DNA of 64,000 nucleotides from assembly GCA_010093705.1 (NCBI GenBank), contig MU006118.1, positions 16,859-80,858 of the forward strand, in the 5' to 3' direction. Under the pieces are notes generated by a model. That model ran no database searches, was not told the DNA's origin, and saw only the letters and a program-made list of their open reading frames with translations. Position 1 is the first letter of the stretch. Every line of letters begins with the position of its first letter. Positions 9,914-19,929 of the stretch are shown one piece after another. A program made the translations under genes and the position numbers. This stretch comes from Patellaria atrata CBS 101060 (lineage: Eukaryota > Ascomycota > Dothideomycetes > Patellariales > Patellariaceae).

Positions 9914-10560
9914 TTAGTCTTCGCACGTGCTCTGCTTTGCCTTAGGCTTAGCCTGTTGCATTTCTTGAATAGGGAGGCGGGACTCTTCGACTTCGCCCTC
10001 AACTATCTCTGTCTCTAACTCGAAGCAATGCGCTTCGGTATTCTTCCCGGTAGCATAGTATTCGTACCAGGCGTAGTTGTAGGCTTGGATGGTCGCATCT
10101 CTATCTTAGATAGCACTCTCTCGCTGCAGAATCTTGTGTGCTGTACAGGTTGTGTGAGAGTTTCCAGATGTTATGATTGCTGTGCGCTAAGTCGTGGTGG
10201 GAGAATTTTCGGTAGTTGTACAGTTTTAAACCTGGGGTGTCTACCAGAAAAGAGAATGTCAATATACTGTACTAAATTGGACGGCACATCTATAGCTTCG
10301 CAATACGCACAAAATGGCTATACAAATTCCATACATTCAAGTAAGTGCATCCTTGTTGGTACCAATGGTTTTATATATGATCGGTTCAGTACGTACAGAC
10401 CTTTACAGTTGCATGGTTTGCATCCGGGCTGGAAGTGCCATGTCTCTAAGGTCGGAAAACCCAGATAAAAGTCTAACTGCTTTACGTTCTCTAACCTTGT
10501 TGATAATAGTGGGTATTTTGTGCGTCGGACATTCCTATATGCTTTTTGGAAAGATGTACG
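9914..10560 (-). pseudogene. Unknown degenerate coding remnant, reverse
   Basis: A reverse frame at 9914-10105 encodes a convincing C-terminus (ATIQAYNYAWYEYYATGKN and an acidic/Gln/Lys tail). Upstream in another frame, 10110-10240 gives VDTPGLKLYNYRKFSHHDLA and HNLYSTQDSAARECYL. Further pieces (YCEAIDVPSNLVQYID) follow to about 10300. The pieces are collinear but broken. I do not recognise the family. Confidence 0.3.
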
Positions 10561-12147
10561 AGTTACCCACGAGATGACTGCTGATACTAGAAACGATCGT
10601 GGATTCCTCAGTTCTTGAAAGAGGAGTGCATCGCTTAAAGGTGTTATCGTATGGTTTCAAAACCCCGTCGCATGTATATCGGTGGCTGAATGTATCCGAG
10701 GAGTTTAAAGAGTTCGGGGTGCAAATATCGGAAGGGGAATATCATTGATGAGGATACCCGTCCTGGACTAGAAAAAGGGTTACCTTCAAGGGGATGGATG
10801 GTGGGCGTGAAAACCATCGGGACCAGAATATCTGATGACAATAGGTGGTGGCATTCCCCGATGTGAAACTTAATTGTTCCATGAGCAAGATGGTTGGACG
10901 GAGCAGGTATGAGAGAGGTTGAAGAAAGAAAGAGGAAAAGGTAAGCTGCTGATTCTTATAGGTCAACATTCAATAGGACTCCTGTTTCTCATTATGATCC
11001 GTGACTGTAGACTGATATACATGAGATATATATGGGTGGTTCCAGCTACCGAACAATCGGAAGCGACAAGGAATGGGATGTATTACTGCACAGCGGGGCA
11101 AGTAATGAGAGGGATGGAGTAAGCATGTTAGGTCACTTACTCGTTAAAATGGAGCTATAAGGTAGGCCGGAGACTGAAATACATCAGGACTAAGAAAGTA
11201 GAGGGAACATAAGAGCCAAAACTGGAAGAAAAAGATGATAGTCGTCGATGTAAGATAACTGGTATTTCGGATTGCTAATATCATTCTCCGTAAGGTGGGG
11301 GATTTGTGAGAGAACCCCAGAGCGTAATTAATCTCACTTCTCAATGAATGGGGAGGCGGGACATAATTTCTTTACTGTGCGCACGTCATGATTACGGTGG
11401 CGCGTCATATTTATGAAAATTCTTTGAGATCAAAAGATTTGGAGAATTTCTTTTGACTTTTAGAGAGAGTAGGATGGGAGACGTCATACTCGGTACCACG
11501 GCGCAGTCATGTGCCTGAGCCAGATGCTTTTGTGGATCGAAGGAACTAACCTGAAGGGTCCTAAGTAGTTTTACTAACAAGTTAAAGCAAGCCAAATTGC
11601 CAAAGCGCCCCATACATACATCTAGCGAATATGAGTTGCATGTGGCTCTTGATCGTGTTACCATACCATGTTCCTCTTTCGGATTCGAGAGAGGGGATAC
11701 CTTTTGCAGACGCTGAAGATTATTTATTGAGGTAATAATTTATACCAAGGTGTAAGTTAAATCCAATATGAGCAAATTCAAAAGATAAGCTGATGAAGTT
11801 GGACTCTTCAGGAAGAGTGATAGCCGCCAGATCTTTCCAGGGTTATGGAGCACACAGCTCGTTCTAGAGTTTCGATCTTCAAGCTAATTTCCTAAATGAG
11901 AAAATCGGGGAGCCCGCGACAACATGCAGAACAACAGCTGCACGGAATACTCACTGTACAGTAGAAGTACAGTATCTGCAAAGTGCCTTGAGCGGCAGCA
12001 ATATAATAATGGAAATGCTGTGTTTCTTGTCATGCTGAACTGGCGTTAACACAGTAGAAGCGAAGCGAAGCGCCGATCTTCAACTCTCATATGGAAGGAA
12101 AGCGATAGTGGCATGGCCAAGGTCGACCAAAAGCGGAGTCAGGAACC
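10561..12147. other. Non-coding, AT-rich tract
   Basis: No convincing gene on either strand; open frames are short and lack domain-like sequence. Possibly degraded repeat or long intergenic DNA between the phospholipase region and the C2H2 gene. Confidence 0.4.
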
Positions 12148-12161
12148 GTAAGGTACCTTAC
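12148..12161. repeat. Perfect 14-bp palindrome
   Basis: GTAAGGTACCTTAC reads the same on both strands and is followed at once by CGTACCG, so the patch is dense in GTACC/GGTAC words. It sits about 0.9 kb upstream of the C2H2 gene. A dimeric regulator could bind it, but nothing proves a role. Confidence 0.4.
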
Positions 12162-12440
12162 CGTACCGATAAGTTGGAGATGACTTTTGTGGTAGATAGT
12201 ATTAACTATTAACCGCAGTGAACGGTTTCAGGAGACGGTGCTGATAAAGGGTTATTTTTTGGAGATAGTACTTCTCACTTCTCTTTCATGCTTTTGGCGT
12301 TATTCTGACAAGCACTACTGGAGAAGCCATAAGGTAGATCTCTTTTTTTGCGTGCCAAAATAGAACAGATGATATGCTTGAGCTAACCTGAGCTAAAAGT
12401 CGTAAAAGTGATCCAGCCACCTGCTTAGTTTTATCTTAGC

Positions 12441-13086
12441 TTGCTTAACTTTGTAGTTCTAGCTGATCACGATTCACGATGCCGCCAAACATGCCTATCC
12501 TTTAGTACCTTACCTTACCTATTCCACCACAATAATAACAGTCAACTAAAACTCTACGACCCTTATTTTCCTCTTCCTTCTATTTTCTCTTCTCATCTTT
12601 TCAGCTTCCATAAAGCATTATATAGTATCCACGAACTACTGGAATCCTTCACGAGATATTCGGTGGACAAACTGTGCAAGACATCACGCAGCTCTCTACC
12701 GTTCGCGTGATTCGAAGACAGCTTGTCTTCCGAAAGGTGCAAGCGCGGCTTGACCTTCGACTTGCGGGGTTTTTCCAACATATTCCACCTGGCGCATCCT
12801 CCATTATTTTTCCAACCTAACGGTATTATTCTTATTTTCCCTTTCTATGTCGTCCAGTTTTCTTTAAACATTGATCTCCTCATCGCCGAGCTTACGTTGA
12901 CCGTCCTCTTCGCGCCTGTGAATAGCTGCCGAGCGAGCGCATCTTTTCTTAGCCTCTTCCATAAACCTCCGGTTCCTGAGGCTGTGCTACATAACTGCAG
13001 GTTAGAAAGCTCGATCGCTCTCACCAGCTTCAAACGACTTTGCAAATCTCGGATATCAAGCAATTGCAAGTCAGTAATTAAACAAA
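12441..13086 (+). promoter_or_regulatory. Probable promoter / long 5' leader of the C2H2 gene
   Basis: The 650 bp before the start is pyrimidine-rich on the plus strand (many CTTCC, TTTTCC and CCTC tracts), typical of filamentous-fungal core promoters and leaders. Short upstream open frames are present. The transcription start cannot be fixed from sequence. Confidence 0.35.
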
Positions 13087-14636
13087 ATGACTGTCATGAA
13101 GGTAAATATACCGTCTCCCAGCATTCGCAATAGTTCGCCGGATGTTCCTGCTGATCATTTGCTCTCAATCAGGAAATGAGTGCCTCTCGGCCTTCGAGCC
13201 AACATAGAATCTCCTCAAGTTCAACCTCGTCAAGCTTACCTAGACAATCTCGTACACACTCGCACTCCCTCTCAGTCGGCTCCATCAATTCTACGCATCG
13301 TGTGACGCGGCGTAAAAGCATGTCATCTACTGCGGCAAATAATGTCGCCGCAATCGCAGCGGCTATGAAGGGTGCTTCTGGTGCCACCCCCGAAGCTGGA
13401 AGTCTACCGAAGACTAGAGCCTCAAAGGCTGCATTTACTCCCCGAGGACCTGCTGCTACAGGATATCCCTCATCGCCTGGTAGCCTACCGAATGCTGGCA
13501 CCGCATTTGTACCATCGAGTTATGGTACTGCGGGAACTAAAATGGGTAGCGCTGTTACCGAAGGTCCTCCTTTAGACTCGATACCGGACCATGAAAAGGG
13601 CAATAGTAAATCAAGGGTTCGACGTGCAAGTGAGGGCTCCCATTTGAGCAAGAATTCGAAAAAAACGAACGGGGGTGACTTACGGTGCGAAACGTGTGGG
13701 AAAGGATACAAGCACAGTAGCTGTCTCACCAAACATCTGTCAGTATCCCCTGAATATCGCTTGACAACGATCCAAACATTCCACGTTAATTTCCACCTAT
13801 CTCGCGTCGAAGACCTCGGGTTACAGTAAAGTAAGGATTGTTGACATTTGAATAGATGGGAGCACACTCCTGAATGGGCCTTCACCTCCAAATTGTTGAT
13901 CTCGAAACATCAGCAAGTACAACTCCTTGAGGCTGCCTCAGTCCTCGTGGCTATGAATCAGGATGGCCCTGATCTCATCAAGGCTGATAGTGATCGCACA
14001 TCGGCATCACCTGCTGCCTCTGGGTCATCTGATCCTCTTGATGAAGAAGATTCGAGTTCTTCGAGAACCACTCCACCACCTCATGCTGAGGACAGCAAGG
14101 GTAACTCTGTACATTCTAAGAGATATAGTAGTAACAGTTCGGCGTATTCTCGATCGTACCAATCAAGCTCCGTATTTTCTGAAAGCGCCCCGAACGGTAA
14201 TGGACACTTTTCACACTACCGCCAATGGAGCAATGACGGACGTCCAACAACTTCTGGGACATCGGTTGCTGGTAGTTATTATGGGGATGAGGATCATGCA
14301 GATCTAGCTGCGGCCGTTGGGCTGTTAAGCTGCAGTTATGGAACTCCCAAGAGTGGTCCTGTAACACTACCTCCGGACATTCCCCCAGTTCCTCCATTAC
14401 CAGCCAGATACCTAGGGCAGGTTACTGATCCTTCTTCGGAAAGCTCTGCGACTCCCAAAGTCACCCATACTAATAATCTGGGACGATCATACTCAGTCCA
14501 AATGCAGGACAGCAAGGACGTGAACATGGACGAAGAAGGGAGTAGTATGGATGAGGATGATTTTGACCCAAACTCCAATAACCATGGTGGAAATGAGGAT
14601 GAAGAAGAAGGCGTTTTCGGTACGATGGAAGAATGA
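13087..14636 (+). CDS. Single C2H2 zinc-finger protein, putative transcription factor
   Basis: Exons 13087-13101, 13173-13738 and 13856-14636 give 453 residues. The first exon codes only MTVMK; an alternative start is the next ATG at 13176. The N-terminal 170 residues are Ser/Arg/Ala-rich and disordered with basic patches. One classical finger follows: Cys177, Cys180, His193, His197 (C-x2-C-x12-H-x3-H). The second intron splits the finger between the two His residues, and only correct splicing restores WEH, which supports the model. After the finger, an alpha-helical segment (FTSKLLISKHQQVQLLEAAS) precedes a Ser-rich and acidic C-terminus. A lone finger with basic flanks suggests a nuclear DNA-binding regulator; the target is unknown. 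Confidence 0.82.
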
Positions 14637-15630
14637 AAGCAGTGGATTTGTTCCCAAGAACATGGCCTTGAATAAGATAACTCTTCCATTATTGATCTTC
14701 TTTTTTTTTTGGTGCTCAATGTCCCCTTTTGGTTGTTTCGATCTATACAAGCCAGAGCGAACTCCGCAGGCAGTCTTCAACACCGATGAGGAGGCGAGGA
14801 GTGTAGTCTTCAAAAGCCTTCGAGGTTAAAGTTGGGAACTGGATTCGAGCGTTGAGCAAGCTGTAGCAGTTTTCGTCAAATTTGTCCTGTCACGTAACAT
14901 CAATGTGTTGCTTTACCTAACGGCGTCTTATGTGGTACATTGAACTTATATAGTGGTTTACTTGAGGAAGAAGAAGATGGTAGGCCTCAGTTATACAGTT
15001 GATCCTCCATACCCAAGAAATCAGTCACTTTGATGATTGTCATTCTTGCCATTCAGGGTAGAAAAGAATATTCAAACTGGACCTCGTGTTAACCATGAAT
15101 ATTGCTCACGGCAGTTCAGTGACAGCTATTAAGGTGAATTCTCTTAACCGGCGAGGAGTTACAATTAACTACAAAGTAGCTCGCTAGTTGGTACTCCGTA
15201 GCATGCAAAACATCCCTTAGCACCGCCGATCAACGGTTTACAGATGATCATTAATAAGTTGATCGAGATCTAATCATGTTCTTGGCATATTCTGTGAAGT
15301 TCTCATGGATAGACACAAGGTAGGAGATCGACGCTGCTAACCTTGGTATTCAGGAACGACGGAGGTTAGAAGACACGTTATAAGTATTTATAACGTAGAT
15401 AAAGTCGAAAGTGTAACCTCCATCCTCCAACTACGAATATTGATGTACAGTGTGATCATTCACGTCCAAGTCAAAGTTGGTTCTAGTCGAGTGTATCAAC
15501 TTACGTAAATTTATGGAGTAGTTATTATATGACTAAGCAAGCTTTGGACAGAACGACGACTCACTCGAGCTTCAACCGAAAGTAGTTCCACTAGCTTGAT
15601 GCCTGGGTTTCTCGAAGAAATTGTAAAACA
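14637..15630. other. Intergenic, no gene seen
   Basis: 3' flank of the C2H2 gene and 5' flank of the Nudix gene. It holds a T-rich run at 14698-14710 (possible polyadenylation region) and one isolated TACTCCGTA at 15192-15200. Confidence 0.4.
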
Positions 15631-16651
15631 ATGTTGTCCTCAAGGACATATGCACCACAACGCTCTGATGCTCTTTCAAGTACTGGTTCTAGAACTACCT
15701 CACATCGTTCCCAAAATATGCAAGAACCACAATCGTCAACAACGACTTTTGCAAACTGGAACTGTGAACACGTTGTCGTGGGTGCTGGTAGGCTGCATTC
15801 CCTTTCAGAACTCACCCTCGATTTGAAGTTCAGTGGCTCAGGTCAGCCTAGGTGTTGCCATCTTTCACTTGAGGACTGAACGAGTTGTACTTTGCTATCA
15901 TACGAGGGAACACTATTGGTTCTTGCCAAAGGGTAGAAAAGATGCGAATGAGAGTATCGAAGTAGCGGCATGTAGAGAAGGATATGAAGAAGTATGCAAG
16001 TACGGAACTAACCCGTATAGCCCTATCCATCTAAATCCCGGATTATTGTCTTAGTCCACGTATACCTACCTGCTCACAGATACTCAGTCAGGCTACCGCA
16101 ATCGTCTTCTTCCACTGCCCATTCCTCATCGCCAGCCTCAAGTTCACGCCGCGAATACGACACAAAATACGCCTTATAGCACTGAGCCGCTATGGACACA
16201 GCTTATGCCAGTTCGACCCACGGTACAGTATATGTTGTTCTGGTTCATAGCGGAGACATTATCACCAGACGATGAAGACAAAGTGACCACGGCTTCTAGC
16301 CATCCCGTAACCTCGCACTCAAATCAAGTTGACTTGTCTATAATGTTGGAATCCAGAGAGGCTACTACAGCACTTTATCCTGCTCCTACATACACCACAC
16401 CTCCTATGTTCCCCGCAAACCTTACTCTCCAGAAGCGGATGGAATTAGAACCAGAAGGCTATGAGCCTACCCGACATGAAAATACCGGGGTGGATGATGA
16501 AGAGGCACAATATACAAGCAAGCTAGTTTCGATAGCGACCGCAAAAGAGCTATTGGGTGGCTCGATCATGGCAGACGTTGTGAAGAGAGGATGGGACTTG
16601 ATTCAGCTAAGGCTGAACATGGAGGGATTGGGGGCGGAGTTTGAAGCTTAG
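15631..16651 (+). CDS. Nudix hydrolase
   Basis: Exons 15631-15787, 15834-15991 and 16088-16651 give 292 residues; the introns are 46 and 96 bp. The Nudix box spans residues 86-108: G86, E92, R100-E101, E104-E105, G107, fitting G-x5-E-x7-REUxEExGU. The second intron falls inside the box after E105, and splicing completes it with SGY, strong support for the junction. The box follows VSLGVAIFHL and WFLPKG, the usual beta strands. The enzyme should cleave a nucleoside diphosphate linked to another group using divalent metal. Substrate is unknown; similar fungal proteins have a long C-terminal extension like the one here (residues 130-292). Confidence 0.85.
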
Positions 16652-17199
16652 TAGTTAACTATAGAGTTCCACACTTGTCGTGTGCGTAAGTTATAGATCA
16701 TCTAAATATCGGACGAGAATCAAAAATCCCGTGACTCCAGTGATCTATTGCAGTCAGTAACATATAATTCTCTATGGATATTTTACTCATTTCGGAGGCG
16801 GAGAAGTAACTAGTATTTTTTTTTAAAAATTTAATGTACATCTTTGAATGATATATCACGTCATGTTGTTAGCCATTAAGACACAACGTCTTTCACAATA
16901 CATCGCGAAATCTGTTGTCACGAAGTCCATTGTCACGCATACGCAAGCTAAATACTCACTTATTAGGGGCGTGCTCTCACTTCTTTCCTACAATCTTCTA
17001 GAAAATTCTGTCTGCACTCTCTACCACATCCTCTTCGCAAAAGTTTCTCTACAACCCTTTTCAGCTCAACTACAATATTGCCATATTACGGTACAATGAT
17101 ACCTCTCCACATTATCATCAACTATGCGTTCAATACGGTATTGTTATAAGCACCATCGGCGTAGTCGAGTTCACTCGACACAGCCTTTCCCCGATTTTT
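16652..17199. other. Intergenic, AT-rich
   Basis: No gene found. It forms the 3' flank of the Nudix gene and the promoter of the following ORF, which has an open frame for some way upstream of its first ATG. Confidence 0.35.
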
Positions 17200-18174
17200 A
17201 TGAACAGGACCCTACCAGGCCCGAAGTTGGCCATCATCCCAAATACTACAACACCCAAATTATATGCGGAGGATTATTACCTACCTCTACAAGCTATCGC
17301 AAATGGCACTAGTCCCTCAGTCGACATCCCTCTCTTTCCCTCCTATATTACACAAATTCTTAAAACTCCAAGCACCAAACCCAATACCAATCCATCCAAC
17401 GAGGACTTGAATATTTGCCCTGTCTCTCTCGATGTTTTCGTACTCGGAGAATGTTCGACCACGCCCGTCAAGCCGATGGAAGCCGGTACGGATCAAATGG
17501 TGGAAAAGTACTTGACTATTGACAAAACCGAGAAAACCACATCGAGATCGACCCAAGACAAAACAGAGTCTAGCTCCATCAACAGAAGCAAAGGACCCGA
17601 GACAGCTCGCGAGAGTTCCAAACTTCCCAGTGACCAAGGCGCAGAAGCCACAGCCGGAAATCAGCCATAAAAACGTCTCAATAACTATGAGCTTGTAGTT
17701 CGGCAGCGCAAAGTCAACGACCGCGAAGGCCACTCCAAACGATTCACTTTTACCCATTTGGTTGATTTAATCCGAAACTTCGTCACTCTGAATGGCACGA
17801 TGATTGGGTCAGTTATCATAACAGCTGCTGTAGTTCTTTTCAAAACGATCTATCTAAATAAGAAGGCGGTCAGCAAGGAGATCAATCAAAGAATCCTCGA
17901 CTTGGAGAATAATGCTGACTGTGGTTTCCAAGGAGAAAGGCGAACTGGAACAAAGGTGCTCAATATCGAGAAATTCCAACTGACGCATCTGAGCGAGGCA
18001 AAAGCACGCGACATTGATGACGCAGAACGAGTCACTATCCAAAAACCTAAAGAATCTCTACATGGTCAACCCCAGGACACATCCAAAGCTCTCGACAGCA
18101 AAAATGGCGTTACCAAGCCCCCAAAAAAAAAATTAAAAAAAAGGCCAGGCTCAATAGGAAGCAAAGAGAGGTAA
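17200..18174 (+). pseudogene. Membrane-anchored protein ORF split by one in-frame TAA
   Basis: From the ATG at 17200 a frame codes 156 residues and meets TAA at 17668-17670. The same frame then stays open to a stop at 18172-18174, giving about 324 residues if the TAA is ignored. The upstream half is Thr/Ser/Lys-rich. The downstream half has a single membrane span (MIGSVIITAAVVLFKTIYL), a coiled-coil-like stretch and a Lys-rich tail. No GT-AG pair obviously removes the stop. It could be a recent nonsense change, a sequencing error, or two separate genes. The arrangement of linker, one span and basic tail loosely recalls the juxtamembrane part of a type I receptor, but no luminal or kinase domain is present. 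Confidence 0.5.
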
Positions 18175-19929
18175 TAAACCGGACAGATCCGGTAAATGAG
18201 AAAACGGACAAAACATCGGTACAATCAGCCGACACAGTATAGACACACTCACGACATGTTTACAAATATTATATCTGTGAGCGTTGGACTTTGGCTGAAG
18301 AGGTGGGTCTGGGAACCTTTTGATTGTTTTATTGAGAACAGGCAGTTGATTCGCACCGCCGGGAAGGTGCCATAAATTATTGTGAGCTCTGGTTGTAGAT
18401 TGCGCTGATTATCAGTTCACTGTTGGATCTTGGTTGGTTGTCGTGTCCTTAAGCAACTCGTTCGCGGTCGTAGGTAGATAAGACTGACGAGTGTTTGGTC
18501 ACGATAGATCAGGAATTAGTGTTAGGAGAAAATTGATCCTTGATAATGAGCAAAAGTAGCGTCTTAGTTGAATGCAGTGACGTAGTCTCAGTCAAATGTT
18601 TTTGATAAGCCCTTGAGATTTTGATATTGATGTGATTCCCTGCCATATTTCGTATTACACGGTCACCATCCTTGGTTTGCAACCCTCTAAGGTCTCTTTT
18701 ACACCCATGTCTTATATATCTGTCCTATAAAACTTGTTACGTCATCTATCAGTAAACATCCCCAGTATGCTCTTGACTCTAATAACAGCACCATTACCGC
18801 CAAAATGATGTGCAAGTTCCGATATTCGAACTCATCGCGCTGGCGCTCCTCATACTATGGATAGTCAAGTGGAGGAAAGAAATATTCACCGAACCCAATA
18901 TCGCCTGGATGAAGATTTAATGCTAACTTGTACTCCGTACAGGATCAGCCGTCCGAAAATAGCATGCATCTGAAGAGGAGCATTGAAGCTCACTGGTGAG
19001 TATATCGAAAATAGGCGAGGTTAGAGAAGTTAGGAAAGGAAAGTGGGAAGTTTGTGTGAGGTTACGCTCATATCCATATACATACGGTGTAAAGGATGTC
19101 TCAAGATCCAGTTTGATGGGAGCAGGCATATGCAGGAGAGCAGGCGGTTTAATGGCAATGAGTACGTACGAACACTGGCCCCTCTCTGCCCATCAGGACT
19201 CGGCTGATCTCTAATAAGCTAATTAGTTTCGAATTGACTAGTCTAAATTTATAGTGTAGATATCCCCCTAAATCAAAGCGACAAATAGTACCTACTTCTC
19301 AATTGCGTCTCGACCTTGCAAGCAAACTTATCGAGGACGACTGAAAAACCAAGGATCAAGTTACTTACGCTTTTTACTATGAGCTATGCAGTCGCCATCA
19401 TCTCGTTACAGTTCTTCTACATATCTACAGGCGATTTCCCACACCCAGTATCAGGCTTTGTTGAGACAGGTTTGAGTTTTGAAATTACGACAATAAACGG
19501 TCTCTGGTGATTATGAGGGTTCAAGTTATATTGGAAATTGAGAGTTAGTGGGCCTACACAATGACACACATAAACATAGTTTTCTTCCCCAGCTTTCTGC
19601 ATTTGCATGATTGAGGTCAAAGGATCCCGTCAAGGGATGTTCGGGCCTGTAAAACTTCGGAAAAGTGGTAGAGTACAGTATGCGGAAATTTACCGCGCTT
19701 GGCGACCTTTGTTTACTTGTTTGGAGGTAGACTGAACATCAACAACAACCAGACAACAGATTAATGATCGATAGAGCAATTACATGGTAATAAATTCCTT
19801 AATCATGTTTTATCTGTATACATGATAATATGTTGCATAACTACGCACTACTTGCGGTAAATCTGTAAGTATCGAAGCTCTTGTGCGCGTGAACAACTAA
19901 TAACTATAGATCTAGGTATAATCGCAAAT
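18175..19929. other. Long intergenic region, no gene seen
   Basis: About 1.75 kb without a supported gene. It contains one isolated TACTCCGTA at 18931-18939. Short open frames on both strands have no domain-like content. Confidence 0.4.

Noticed and set aside
9628-9945. Forward open frame of 105 codons after the phospholipase gene
   Set aside because: It starts at TTG, has no domain-like sequence and overlaps a better reverse coding remnant.
10028-10468. Forward open frame of 146 codons
   Set aside because: It is Cys-rich noise antisense to the reverse remnant at 9914-10240, whose composition is more protein-like.
6800-18174. A secondary-metabolite gene cluster
   Set aside because: One dead P450, a phospholipase, a C2H2 protein and a Nudix hydrolase are present, but no synthase, terpene cyclase or transporter supports a cluster.
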